DNA of 64,000 bases from Microbacterium aoyamense (lineage in GTDB: Bacteria; Actinomycetota; Actinomycetes; Actinomycetales; Microbacteriaceae), in contig NZ_JAKNUT010000002.1 in NCBI RefSeq assembly GCF_023155855.1, forward strand, positions 248,001 through 312,000, read 5' to 3'. This document shows positions 1-8,134 of the stretch, piece by piece (position 1 is the stretch's first letter; every line of letters begins with the position of its first letter). Under the pieces are notes generated by a model. It did not search any database and was not told where the DNA came from. It saw only the letters and a program-made list of their open reading frames with translations. A program made the position numbers and the translations under genes.

Positions 1-87
1 ACGGCACGCGGCCGTCGCGAGCGAGCGCGTCTTGTAGATCCGCACGGCCCAGAGCCACGCGTCGACCCGGGCCGAGGCATCCGTCAT
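1..87 (-). CDS. S4 RNA-binding domain protein (N-terminal fragment)
   Basis: The reverse strand from 87 reads MTDASARVDAWLWAVRIYK and continues into the window edge. The pattern R-V-D-x-W-L-W-A-V-R followed by K-T-R-S is the start of the S4 RNA-binding fold seen in Hsp15-type proteins, which bind ribosomal RNA or stalled 50S subunits. Only 29 codons are present, so the downstream part cannot be judged. The start ATG overlaps the stop of the upstream YhhN-like gene (ATGA), so the two are probably co-transcribed. The family call is inference from a short stretch. Confidence 0.65.
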   Translation of the reverse strand, partial: MTDASARVDAWLWAVRIYKTRSLATAACR

Positions 88-758
88 GTCGTCACCGCCG
101 CCTGCGTTCGCGCGTCGGCGCGCAGCGACACGACGGCGCCCGCCGCGATGAGTCCCTGGCCGAGCGTGTAGGTGAGCATGACCAGCGGGCTCGTCCAGTC
201 GGGCATCGCATCGGGCACGAAGAGCCGGAACGCGAGCACGGAGTCCGAGATCAGGAAGAAGACACCGCCCCACAGGACGACGGGACGACAGCGGGATGCC
301 GCGACCGCCGTACCACCGAGCACGAACCCGTAGAGCGCGACCGGCACGAGGAGTGCCCCGATGCTCGGCCACAGCACGGCGAGGAGCACGCCCCACCAGA
401 CGGTGAAGACGAGGGACCATGCAGGCACCGGGCGCACCGCGAGCACGCGCCAGAAGAGCAGGATGTAGCAGACGTGCGCGAGCCCGAAGCACAGGAGCAT
501 CATCGGCACCTCGGGCGCGAAGGGGAAGAACGTGCCGGCTCCGTCGCCGAGCCACGACAGTGCGATCGCGGCGACGAGGAGGGTCGTCGCGGCCGTCCAG
601 CGCGTGCCGCGTATGCCCCAGACGACGGCGAATGCGAGGAGTGGCATGAGCGCGAACTTGGTCGGACCCGCGATGGCATCCGACCCCACCGCGAGCGCGC
701 CGACGTGCACGATCGACACCGCGATGTAGGGGATGAACCCGATGACGAGCCGTGGCAT
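84..758 (-). CDS. YhhN/TMEM86-like integral membrane protein (lysoplasmalogenase family)
   Basis: A 224-residue, almost entirely hydrophobic protein with about seven to eight membrane segments. The order of segments, the W-L-G-D motif near residue 70 and the I-S-D-S-V-L-A motif near residue 171 are typical of the YhhN family, whose animal member TMEM86 hydrolyses lysoplasmalogen; the bacterial role is not settled. The ATG at 758 is chosen because GGAGG lies just upstream and because earlier starts would add a charged non-conserved extension running into the divergent gene. Its stop overlaps the start of the S4-domain gene. Confidence 0.75.
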   Translation of the reverse strand: MPRLVIGFIPYIAVSIVHVGALAVGSDAIAGPTKFALMPLLAFAVVWGIRGTRWTAATTLLVAAIALSWLGDGAGTFFPFAPEVPMMLLCFGLAHVCYILLFWRVLAVRPVPAWSLVFTVWWGVLLAVLWPSIGALLVPVALYGFVLGGTAVAASRCRPVVLWGGVFFLISDSVLAFRLFVPDAMPDWTSPLVMLTYTLGQGLIAAGAVVSLRADARTQAAVTT

Positions 759-783
759 GATCCTCCGAGGTCGCGTGCGGCGA

Positions 784-789
784 CATAAT
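784..789 (+). promoter_or_regulatory. -10 hexamer of a leaderless promoter for the LtrA-like gene
   Basis: CATAAT lies 6 bases before the ATG at 796 and no Shine–Dalgarno sequence intervenes. This spacing puts the expected transcription start on the start codon. Inference from spacing only. Confidence 0.5.
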
Positions 790-795
790 CGTCGC

Positions 796-1977
796 ATGCC
801 CGACACGCTCTCCCGACTCGGCCTGCGCCGGATGACCGCTCGCGATGCCGATCAGCACCACCGCGTCGCAAGTCCACTCGAACTCCTCTTCGACCTCGTC
901 TTCGTCGTGGCCGTCTCGCAGGCGTCGCAGAACCTGCACCACCTCATCAGCGAGGATCACACGGGCCAGGGCGTGCTCGCCTACCTCATGGTGTTCTTCG
1001 CCGTGTGGTGGGTGTGGATGAACTTCACGTGGTTCGCCTCGGCGTTCGACACCGACGACTGGCTGTATCGCGTGCTGACGATCGCGCAGATGGGCGGGGT
1101 TCTCGTCCTCGCCGCCGGCGTGCACGCCGCGATGGTCGACTTCGACTTCGTCGTCGTGACGTGGGGGTACGTCATCATGCGATTGGCGATGGTGGCGCAG
1201 TGGCTGCGGGCCGCGGCATCCGATCCGGCGTCCCGCCGAACAGCGCTGCGGTTCGCCGTCGGGATCGCGATCGTGCAGGTGCTGTGGGTCGCTCGGCTGT
1301 ATCTTCTGGACGGCGCGCTGGAGTTCTGGAGCTTCTTCGTGCTCGTCGCCCTCGAGCTGCTCGTGCCCGTGTGGGGAGAGTCTGCGGGGCGGACGACGTG
1401 GAATCCGCATCACATCGCGGAGCGGTTCGGCCTCTTCACGCTGCTTCTTCTGGGCGAGAGCCTGCTGGCGTCGGCGAACGCCCTGTTCGACGCTCTCGGA
1501 GAGGGCGAGCACGTCGGCGAGCTCATCGGGCTCGGGGTGTCGGGGCTCGTGATCACAGCGGGCATCTGGTGGGTGTACTTCGCCCGCGAGCAGCACGGCA
1601 GGCTGCGGGGGATGACGGCGGGCTTCCGATTCGGATACCTGCACTACGTCATCTTCGCGGCGGTCGGCGCCGTCTCCGCCGGCGTCGAGGTCGAGATCGA
1701 CGAGATCACCGGGCATGCACACGTCTCCGAGGTCATCGCCGGGCTGTCGCTGACACTGCCGGTCGCGATCGTCGTGCTCAGCTCGTGGATCATCCTGCTG
1801 CGGACGAAGATCGCGCCGTGGGCATCCGCGCTCGTGGTTCTCGGTGCGGTGCTGATCGCACTCGCGGGCCTGCTTCCCGAGGGGGAGTACGCGGCCACGG
1901 CCGTGCTGCTCGCTGCGGTCGTGATCGTGATCGAGGTGGATGCCGTGCGTCGCGCGCGCTCGGTCAGTCCAGTCTGA
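796..1977 (+). CDS. Low-temperature-requirement A (LtrA) family membrane protein
   Basis: A 393-residue polytopic membrane protein. The N-terminal block P-L-E-L-L-F-D-L-V-F-V-V-A-V-S-Q (about residues 27–42), the later H-I-A-E-R-F-G-L-F-T-L-L-L-L-G-E block and W-W-V-Y-F are hallmarks of LtrA, first linked to cold growth in Listeria; the biochemical role is unknown. The ATG at 796 is preceded by a -10-like CATAAT and no ribosome site. The gene is divergent from the YhhN-like gene with 37 bp between starts, and its end overlaps the convergent acetyltransferase by 14 bp. Confidence 0.85.
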   Translation: MPDTLSRLGLRRMTARDADQHHRVASPLELLFDLVFVVAVSQASQNLHHLISEDHTGQGVLAYLMVFFAVWWVWMNFTWFASAFDTDDWLYRVLTIAQMGGVLVLAAGVHAAMVDFDFVVVTWGYVIMRLAMVAQWLRAAASDPASRRTALRFAVGIAIVQVLWVARLYLLDGALEFWSFFVLVALELLVPVWGESAGRTTWNPHHIAERFGLFTLLLLGESLLASANALFDALGEGEHVGELIGLGVSGLVITAGIWWVYFAREQHGRLRGMTAGFRFGYLHYVIFAAVGAVSAGVEVEIDEITGHAHVSEVIAGLSLTLPVAIVVLSSWIILLRTKIAPWASALVVLGAVLIALAGLLPEGEYAATAVLLAAVVIVIEVDAVRRARSVSPV

Positions 1978-2545
1978 TCGCGACGATCGGTCGATCGGGT
2001 TTGGGGCGGGCGACCTCTTCGAACCCGGCATCGACGAAGGTCGAGAGCGCACCGTGGTACAGGTCGTTGGAGGGATGCTTGCCGACGGCCGCATCGACGG
2101 GGTAGCCCTCGATCACGCGTGCGCCGTGGGCTCGGGCGTGATCGATCGCGGCACCCAGCAGCTTCGCGTTGAGGCCTTGCCCCCGATGCTCCTTGCGGAC
2201 GACGAAGCACGAGACCGCCCAGACCGTCGGGTCGTCCATGGGCTCTGATGTCGCGTCCTTGATCATCTTCGTCCGCGCGATCCGCTGCTGGATCGTGCGG
2301 GGGCTCACGCGCACCCAGCCGGCAGCTTCTCCGTCGACGTAGGCGATGAGTGCGGGTGAGACCTCTGCCTCGAGATCGCCGGCGAGGAGCTCCCGCTTCT
2401 CTGCCTGCGATGCTGCCTGGAACTGTGCGTTCGTCAGCGTCCACCACTGGCACTGACAGCCACGCCCGTCACCCCCGCCGGTGAGCGCGTGCTCGGCGTC
2501 GTCGAAGCGGTCGGCTGTCGCGGGCTCGATCACGATCTTCGGCAT
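1964..2545 (-). CDS. GNAT-family N-acetyltransferase
   Basis: A 193-residue protein with one GNAT domain. The acetyl-CoA pyrophosphate loop appears as H-R-G-Q-G-L-N (about residue 120), preceded by the beta4 strand W-A-V-S-C-F-V-V and followed by the helix and the E-G-Y-P-V-D segment. The N-terminal C-Q-C-Q-W-W motif is typical of a GNAT subgroup of unknown substrate in actinobacteria. The ATG at 2545 is favoured over upstream in-frame starts because a TACGGT hexamer sits 7 bases before it and the extension beyond is repetitive and non-conserved. Substrate cannot be predicted. Confidence 0.8.
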   Translation of the reverse strand: MPKIVIEPATADRFDDAEHALTGGGDGRGCQCQWWTLTNAQFQAASQAEKRELLAGDLEAEVSPALIAYVDGEAAGWVRVSPRTIQQRIARTKMIKDATSEPMDDPTVWAVSCFVVRKEHRGQGLNAKLLGAAIDHARAHGARVIEGYPVDAAVGKHPSNDLYHGALSTFVDAGFEEVARPKPDRPIVAIRLD

Positions 2546-2552
2546 GGCACCG

Positions 2553-2558
2553 ACCGTA
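2553..2558 (-). promoter_or_regulatory. -10 hexamer of a leaderless promoter for the GNAT gene
   Basis: TACGGT on the minus strand, 7 bases before the ATG at 2545. No ribosome binding site is visible. Confidence 0.4.
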
Positions 2559-2823
2559 GTGAAGGTCGCCGACATCCGGTACCGCCGCGCGGAGCGTGAA
2601 CGGGTACGCCCTTGGGTGATGTGGCGTTCCGGGCGCGCTGTCGCCCCGTGTTGCCTCTCTCGAATCCTCGACCGGCTGCGTACATGATCTGCGCGCTCCA
2701 TCCCTCCACGACGGGGCGTGCTCGACTCTTTCTCCGTGCCGGGGATGCTGCTGTCCGGGGCTTGCTCCCGGCTTCGACGCGCTACCACGTCGGATGACTT
2801 TCGAGCGGGGTCTCTTCTCGAGC

Positions 2824-2870
2824 GGGGTGTCCTGTTGACCTGGGGTGTCCTGTTGACCTGGGGTGTCCTG
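2824..2870. repeat. 18-bp tandem direct repeat, about 2.6 copies
   Basis: GGGGTGTCCTGTTGACCT occurs at 2824 and 2842 and begins again at 2860 before diverging after 11 bases. It lies just downstream of the DUF222/HNH gene. No coding role is apparent. Confidence 0.85.
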
Positions 2871-2954
2871 CCAACCCGGAGTGCGCTCACGCATCATGGG
2901 TCGGCGACTGTCGATCGTGGCCGCGCGCGTTGCAGGTCCATTCGCCTCCCGCGA

Positions 2955-4439
2955 TCACGCCGCCTGGAAGCGGCGCGGCGACTTCGACTGCAGGAGGAGT
3001 GGCGCAGCGGTTTGACCCGTCTCAGCGTCTGGCGGTGGGTGGAGCCAGTACCCGTCGATGCCCGTGATCGGATCCCGCGTTCTCCGGATCCTCCAGCCCT
3101 GATTGTGCAGCCGCATGTGGCAATTGCGGCACAACGGCACCCCGTCGTCGACGTCGGTTCGGCCATGATCCGCCCACCAATGATCGGCGTGATGGAACTC
3201 GCATTCCGAGATCGGCGCGACACACGACGGCCACAGGCAGCCGCCGTCGCGAATGGCGATCGCGATGCGCTGCTTGCGGGTGAACAGTCGCTGGTCTCGG
3301 CCGACATCGAGCGGTCGACCGAACGCGTCCAACTGTACTGAGGTGGCACCCGCGTCGCAGAGCAGCTTTTCGATGATGCCGCCGGGCAGTGCGGCGCCGG
3401 TGTCTTCGAGGTGCCCGACGCCTCGCACATGCATCTCGCCACGTCGCTCGGCGTCGCCGATCGCGCTTGCATCCACGGTGACCCGGACCCCGGGCTGGCG
3501 ATCGCCGAACGCCTGCGCAGGGTCGGCGTTCGCTCCGGTGCGCAGCACCGCGATCAGCGTGTCGTATTGCAGTTGCTCGTTGGAGCGCTCGTCATGGTCT
3601 GCGGCGCGCGCACGTTCGCCGGCGTCGGAACCGACGAACCTCGGTCCGCGGCGTGGGCGGAGTGCGCCACCGACGATCGCATGCACCCACGCGGCAGCTT
3701 CGTCGTCGAAGTCGATGCGAGCGTGATGCTGGCCGTGCTCGTCGATCCAGGTGCGGAACGAGCGTGCGGCGAAGCGTTCCTCGAACCGCAGGGTCACCCC
3801 GATCGGGTCGAGACGGTCACGGGCGGTGCGAGCGGCGTTGCGCAGCTCTTCGACGGGGGTGGATGCAGCCTCGGCGAGCAGGATCTCGACCGCCTCGGCC
3901 CACGCGGCCGGGAGGAAATCAGGGTCGAGGTCAGGATACCGATCAACAGGCGGCTCGCCGAGGCCACCGCGGATCGCCTGGAACTTCGCCTGCCCCACTC
4001 GACCGGCTGAGAGCGCTCCACGGAGCAGCACCAGCCATCGCGATACAACCGGCGGCGGGGTTGCGTCGCCGCCGGCAACCGGCGCAGCGTTCGGGGGCGG
4101 AACGAGATCTTCCCCCGTGCGGATCGCCTTGAACACATCACCTCGCGACTGCCCGGTGATGTTCTGCACAAGCGAAGTCGCGTTACGGTGTCCCTTCCGC
4201 TGCGCCAGCCCCGCGTACCCCAGTTCGCGGACCGAACGGCGCCCGACCTCAGCCGACGCTGCTGCGACGATGACATCGATTGCCGACCGCGCGGCCGAGG
4301 CATCCGTCATCAAGGTCAGCAGGTCGTCGTCGTCGAGCCGCAGCACCACACTTGCGACGTCGTCGTCGCCACAGCTGGCAAGAACGCGGGTCGCGGCGTC
4401 GATCAGCCTGACGGCAGCTGTCGGGTCGGTGGGTGCCAT
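2955..4439 (-). CDS. DUF222 / HNH endonuclease (13E12-repeat family)
   Basis: A 494-residue protein with an N-terminal DUF222 region (about residues 20–340) and a C-terminal HNH nuclease domain (about 390–436). The metal site reads C-L-W-P-S-C, then C-E-F-H-H-A-D-H-W, then G-V-P-L-C-R-N-C-H, the usual pattern of paired zinc cysteines and catalytic histidines. The family is present in many dispersed copies in actinobacterial genomes and is suspected to be mobile; the target is unknown. All nuclease residues are intact. The ATG at 4439 is preceded at 6 bases by TACATT. The gene ends next to an 18-bp tandem repeat and begins 194 bp upstream of tRNA-Pro, in the opposite direction. Confidence 0.9.
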   Translation of the reverse strand: MAPTDPTAAVRLIDAATRVLASCGDDDVASVVLRLDDDDLLTLMTDASAARSAIDVIVAAASAEVGRRSVRELGYAGLAQRKGHRNATSLVQNITGQSRGDVFKAIRTGEDLVPPPNAAPVAGGDATPPPVVSRWLVLLRGALSAGRVGQAKFQAIRGGLGEPPVDRYPDLDPDFLPAAWAEAVEILLAEAASTPVEELRNAARTARDRLDPIGVTLRFEERFAARSFRTWIDEHGQHHARIDFDDEAAAWVHAIVGGALRPRRGPRFVGSDAGERARAADHDERSNEQLQYDTLIAVLRTGANADPAQAFGDRQPGVRVTVDASAIGDAERRGEMHVRGVGHLEDTGAALPGGIIEKLLCDAGATSVQLDAFGRPLDVGRDQRLFTRKQRIAIAIRDGGCLWPSCVAPISECEFHHADHWWADHGRTDVDDGVPLCRNCHMRLHNQGWRIRRTRDPITGIDGYWLHPPPDAETGQTAAPLLLQSKSPRRFQAA

Positions 4440-4445
4440 AGAACA

Positions 4446-4451
4446 AATGTA
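4446..4451 (-). promoter_or_regulatory. -10 hexamer of a leaderless promoter for the HNH gene
   Basis: TACATT on the minus strand, 6 bases before the ATG at 4439; no Shine–Dalgarno sequence. Confidence 0.5.
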
Positions 4452-4632
4452 CGAAAGGCCGCCGACATTGCTGTGGCCGATGAGGGCTGCTGAAGGGGTT
4501 GCAAAATCACGAAATGGTCACGAAGCGCGAAGTGGGGGGATCCGCCCTCTGGGCGGGGCATCCCGCCACGGTTCGCGGCCGGTGCGGCGACCGGGTAGGA
4601 TAGTGGAGTTGTCCGGACGCGAGTCCGGGTGA

Positions 4633-4707
<75 letters not shown>

Positions 4708-4717
4708 GGTTCAGAAA

Positions 4718-4754
4718 AATCCCCGGTGAGATCGTAAAAATCTCACCGGGGATT
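4718..4754. terminator. Hairpin terminator downstream of tRNA-Pro (island side)
   Basis: ATCCCCGGTGAGAT at 4719–4732 pairs perfectly with 4740–4753 across a 7-base loop CGTAAAA. It immediately follows the tRNA and may also stop the minus-strand gene ending at 4945. Confidence 0.85.
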
Positions 4755-4944
4755 CGTCGTATTGAGGGAGTGCTGCCTGATATCGCTGCCTCTGACTCGA
4801 AGCAACCCGCGGCGTCCGCGCTCGACGCCAGTCCACGATCGGTGCTCAGTCGCGAGCTACCGAGCACGAGGGTCACAGGGTGTCAGGGTGTAGCGCAGCG
4901 TCGGAAAGGTTCCGTGCCTCTTCGCTGTTCAGCTCATCCCGGGT

Positions 4945-5616
4945 TCAGAAGCTGCCGATGCCTTTGCCGATGACAACGACGCCGAGCACCAGAAGAAGCA
5001 CCGCCATGATGAGGGCGTTCTGCTTCGCCAGCCATTCGCGGAGCGCATCGAGCGGGCCTCGAAGGCGGTCGGCCGCCAACAGGTAGGCCAGGACGGGAAC
5101 CAGCACGGTGGAGGCCGCGATCACGGTGAAGATCGCGATCGCACCGATCGTCGCTCCCGTTCCGAGGGCGGCTGACCCGATCGTGACACCCGCGCTGGCA
5201 GACAGCAGCAGGTTCTTCGGGTTGACCCCCGACAGCAGGATGCCGAGTCCCGCCGCGCCGAAGAACGACATGCTGTCGATCGCACCCATCCACTTCGGCA
5301 TTTCGGGTTCTTCGCCCGGCTTGGGGCGGTTGCGCCAGTTCCGCACGGCAAGCAGCAGAAGGAGGGCGCCCAGTGCAAGCTGGATCACCCCCTTGACGGG
5401 GGCGGATTCGTCTTCTCCACTGTCGGGCAGCACGGACGCGAGCAAGGTGAAGATCGTCGAAGCGAGGACGATTCCGAGCACCCATCCGAGCAGGAATCCG
5501 ACGCTGGTCACCCGCGCCTTCGGCGAGAGCAGCATGAGGATCGCCGCGATGATCGGCACCGGGCTGATCGCAACCCCCAGCGCGACCGGGAGGATGTCGC
5601 CGACGACTCCGTTCAC
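4945..5616 (-). CDS. GAP / SfLAP-type six-helix membrane protein
   Basis: A 223-residue protein with six hydrophobic segments, starting with a short N terminus and the block A-L-G-V-A-I-S-P-V-P-I-I-A-A-I. The G-V-N-P-K-N-L-L-L motif near residue 130 is characteristic of the family that includes the mycobacterial Sap and Gap proteins, associated with export or addressing of surface glycolipids. The fold resembles LysE-type exporters. The GTG start overlaps the stop of the upstream DUF1254-like gene (GTGA), so both are probably one operon. The assignment is by motif; the substrate is unknown. Confidence 0.75.
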   Translation of the reverse strand: MNGVVGDILPVALGVAISPVPIIAAILMLLSPKARVTSVGFLLGWVLGIVLASTIFTLLASVLPDSGEDESAPVKGVIQLALGALLLLLAVRNWRNRPKPGEEPEMPKWMGAIDSMSFFGAAGLGILLSGVNPKNLLLSASAGVTIGSAALGTGATIGAIAIFTVIAASTVLVPVLAYLLAADRLRGPLDALREWLAKQNALIMAVLLLVLGVVVIGKGIGSF

Positions 5617-6602
5617 CGTGTTGCGACGATCGGGTTGGCGCGCAGTTGCTCGATGAAGGTGCGGGTTTCGTCGACGTCCTTGGGTCGGTACAGCCGGATG
5701 CCGTAGAAGTACTTCTGCCCTTCTGTGGCCTCGATGAGGTTCTCGGTGCCGCAGGCGCCGTCACCGAACCGGACGGTGATCGTTCCGTCCGCGTTGCGGG
5801 TGAGGTCATTGTCGGTCAGGCAGGGCTTTTCGACGTCGAGCCAGCCCTTCTCGTCGTACTTGATGACGGAGAAGTACCCGTTGTGCTCGTAGTCCAGGGG
5901 CGGCACCGGGAACGTCCACTCGTCGCAGCCCGAGCAGGTCGTGACGGCTTGGAAGTACTGGGCGTGCTGGGGGGAGAGGCCACCCCACCCGAGCTCGGCT
6001 GCGAGCATGTGGTTGTAGGTGTCGGTGGTCTCAGGGGTGCCGAAGCCCTTGCTGAAGTCCGCCTCGGCGGCCTTCGCCTCGATCTGCGCTTTGACGTCCT
6101 GCAGCGAAGCGTCGTCGAAGTCTGGCGCGACGAACGTGTTCGCCGTCTTCGCGTCGATGGTGAGCGCATCCTGCAGCTGGTGCGCAGTATCGAGCCCGTG
6201 TGCGGTCGCGGTGCGGGCGAGGATGTACACGTGTGTGCCGCCGGTCAGGTCCGCCGGGTGCAGTGTGACCGTCTCGCCGGGGTAGACGACGGCTGCGATG
6301 TAGTGATTCTCGTCGATGATCTGAGCCACCTGATAGGTGTCGGATGCCGCTACCGAGAAGGTCGCCTCCTCGGTCACGTCCACGACAGCGTACGAGTAGA
6401 TCAGGTCCACATTCGAGCGGATGATGACCTGGTTCTCGACGTTCACCGGAACTCGGTTGTGGAAGTACTCGTTGACGGGCGCCTGACTCAGCTGCTTACG
6501 GAAGTAGCTCGCCGTCTCGGCGCGAACGAAGTTGTCAAATGTCACGGTCTCGGGGGCTGTCTGCACGATCCCAGGATTGGCGATCCTCGCATTCCCCGTC
6601 AA
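5613..6602 (-). CDS. DUF1254/DUF1214 protein (first of a divergent pair)
   Basis: A roughly 329-residue protein. The N-terminal half contains V-I-I-R-S-N-V-D-L-I-Y-S-Y-A-V-V-D-V, the DUF1254 signature around a conserved asparagine-aspartate. The C-terminal part, G-T-I-T-V-R-F-G followed by Y-G-I-R-L-Y-R-P, is the DUF1214 beta-domain. It carries a C-S-G-C pair near residue 220 and two further cysteines, absent from its divergent partner. The true start is uncertain: the longest frame begins with TTG at 6602, and a GTG at 6569 is also possible. It overlaps the downstream GAP-family gene. Function is unknown. Confidence 0.75.
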   Translation of the reverse strand: MTGNARIANPGIVQTAPETVTFDNFVRAETASYFRKQLSQAPVNEYFHNRVPVNVENQVIIRSNVDLIYSYAVVDVTEEATFSVAASDTYQVAQIIDENHYIAAVVYPGETVTLHPADLTGGTHVYILARTATAHGLDTAHQLQDALTIDAKTANTFVAPDFDDASLQDVKAQIEAKAAEADFSKGFGTPETTDTYNHMLAAELGWGGLSPQHAQYFQAVTTCSGCDEWTFPVPPLDYEHNGYFSVIKYDEKGWLDVEKPCLTDNDLTRNADGTITVRFGDGACGTENLIEATEGQKYFYGIRLYRPKDVDETRTFIEQLRANPIVATR

Positions 6603-6670
6603 CCTGGCGCTTCGATTGACGGCGGGATGCTCGGTCGGCCAGGCTGGCGGTGGTCACCGTGAGGAGAATG

Positions 6671-8134
6671 ATGTCGATATCGCCCGGCAGGTACGACGAA
6701 CTTGCGAGCATCCCGCTTCAGGGGGGATATCCGACCCCGGAAGCGGCTCGGGCGCTGGAGGAGGAGGTGTTCTTCCAGCGGGCTGTGCAGACGTGGTTGT
6801 GGGCTCTGCCGGCGATGAACATGGTGGCGATGAAGAAGGGTCATGAGAGGACGTCGGGAGTCGGCTACAACGTCGTCGCGGTGTATGAGAAGCGCCTCAA
6901 GCCGAACACCGTGATCACTACCCCGAACTCCGATGTGATCTATGCGCTCGCGTTCGCGGATCTGGGTGTGAGTGGGCCGTTGGTGATCGATGCTCCGCCC
7001 AAGCTGCAGGCGCTGCTGGATGATTTCTGGCACCGGCCACTCGTCGGCCCGACCGTCGATGGGCGTACGTACCTCGGCGATGTGGGCATTCCCGGACCCG
7101 ACCATGGACAGGGTGGCACGTATGTAATAGTCCCCGAGGGGTACGACGGTGCTGTACCCGATGGTGCATTCGTGTTCACCAGTCCGACCAACGGCGTCTT
7201 CATCTTTGTTCGTGGGTTCTTCTCATCGGTGGAAGACCTCTCACCCGGCGTCGCGGCGATCGAAGGCATCTCGATCCGACCGCTGCACGGGGAGGGCGAG
7301 CGGATGAGGTTCGAGCATGTCTCGGATCTTCCGGCGAACGCGCTGTTCCCGCACGACAGCTCGTACTTCGACATGCTCGACGAGTTCATCCAGGATGAGA
7401 CGGTCGATTCTGTAGACCCTTACATGCATGGGATGCTCTCAGCCCTGGGCATCCGCAAGGGGGCCACGTTCGAGCCGACCGAACGACAGCGGGAGCTCCT
7501 CGACCTGGCCGCGGCGACGGCGTGGAAGATCGCGAAGACCGAGGCGGCGAACTTCGATGAGCGGCCGCATGCGCGCTGGTGGAACGACCGGCACTGGGTC
7601 GCGCACGTGCTCACCCAGCCCGATGACTTCATGCATACCCTGCTCGATGAGCAGTGGCGAGACCGTGCGACAGGTCACACCGATGTCGTCGCGAAGGCCC
7701 ACATGTTCGTGAACCACTACTCGATCAGCACGGGCATGATGACTTCCGTCGTCGGGATGGGTGCGAAGTACGGGAACGCCTACAAGGACAGGGACGGCGA
7801 ATTCCTGATGGGTGATCGCACCTACCGGATAGAGCTGCCGCCGAATCCGCCGGCGAACCTCTTCTGGTCGATCACCATCTATGACGCCGAAACCGCCTCA
7901 GGGGTCGATGCCGACGGGCAGGAGTACCCATCGCTGAACGGGATGAATGACGTCCCGCTCAACGACGACGGATCGATCACGCTCTTCGTCGGACCCAACC
8001 CGCCCGAAGGGGCGAAGAACTGGCTGAGATCGGTCCCGGGTCGCGGCTGGTTCAGCCTGTACCGGTTCTACGGCCCCACGCAGGAGTTCTTCGACCGGCA
8101 GTACGTCGTCGGCGACTTCGTCCGACTCGATTGA
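6671..8134 (+). CDS. DUF1254/DUF1214 protein (second of a divergent pair)
   Basis: A 487-residue cytosolic-looking protein with both domains complete: DUF1254 around T-T-P-N-S-D-V-I-Y-A-L (about residue 84) and DUF1214 with L-F-W-S-I-T-I-Y-D and the C-terminal L-Y-R-F-Y-G-P-T-Q-E-F-F. The ATG at 6671 is chosen because GAGGAG lies just upstream; an ATG at 6668 and a GTG at 6650 are alternatives. The TGA overlaps the TTG of the MFS gene, so the two are coupled. No enzymatic activity is established for the family in bacteria generally. It lies in the tRNA-Pro island. Confidence 0.85.
   Translation: MSISPGRYDELASIPLQGGYPTPEAARALEEEVFFQRAVQTWLWALPAMNMVAMKKGHERTSGVGYNVVAVYEKRLKPNTVITTPNSDVIYALAFADLGVSGPLVIDAPPKLQALLDDFWHRPLVGPTVDGRTYLGDVGIPGPDHGQGGTYVIVPEGYDGAVPDGAFVFTSPTNGVFIFVRGFFSSVEDLSPGVAAIEGISIRPLHGEGERMRFEHVSDLPANALFPHDSSYFDMLDEFIQDETVDSVDPYMHGMLSALGIRKGATFEPTERQRELLDLAAATAWKIAKTEAANFDERPHARWWNDRHWVAHVLTQPDDFMHTLLDEQWRDRATGHTDVVAKAHMFVNHYSISTGMMTSVVGMGAKYGNAYKDRDGEFLMGDRTYRIELPPNPPANLFWSITIYDAETASGVDADGQEYPSLNGMNDVPLNDDGSITLFVGPNPPEGAKNWLRSVPGRGWFSLYRFYGPTQEFFDRQYVVGDFVRLD

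Larger units (their letters stand above)
2546..2954. other. Gene-free gap with short tandem repeats
   Basis: About 410 bases between the acetyltransferase start and the end of the HNH gene. Open frames across it exist on the minus strand but are arginine/proline/glutamine rich, contain the tandem repeat and resemble no family, so none is called. The gap holds an 18-bp repeat (2824–2870) and no convincing terminator. Confidence 0.6.

Noticed and set aside
2469..2897. A minus-strand frame with repeated G-Q-Q-D-T-P peptides
   Set aside because: The repetition simply mirrors the 18-bp tandem repeat, and the rest overlaps the acetyltransferase gene in another frame.
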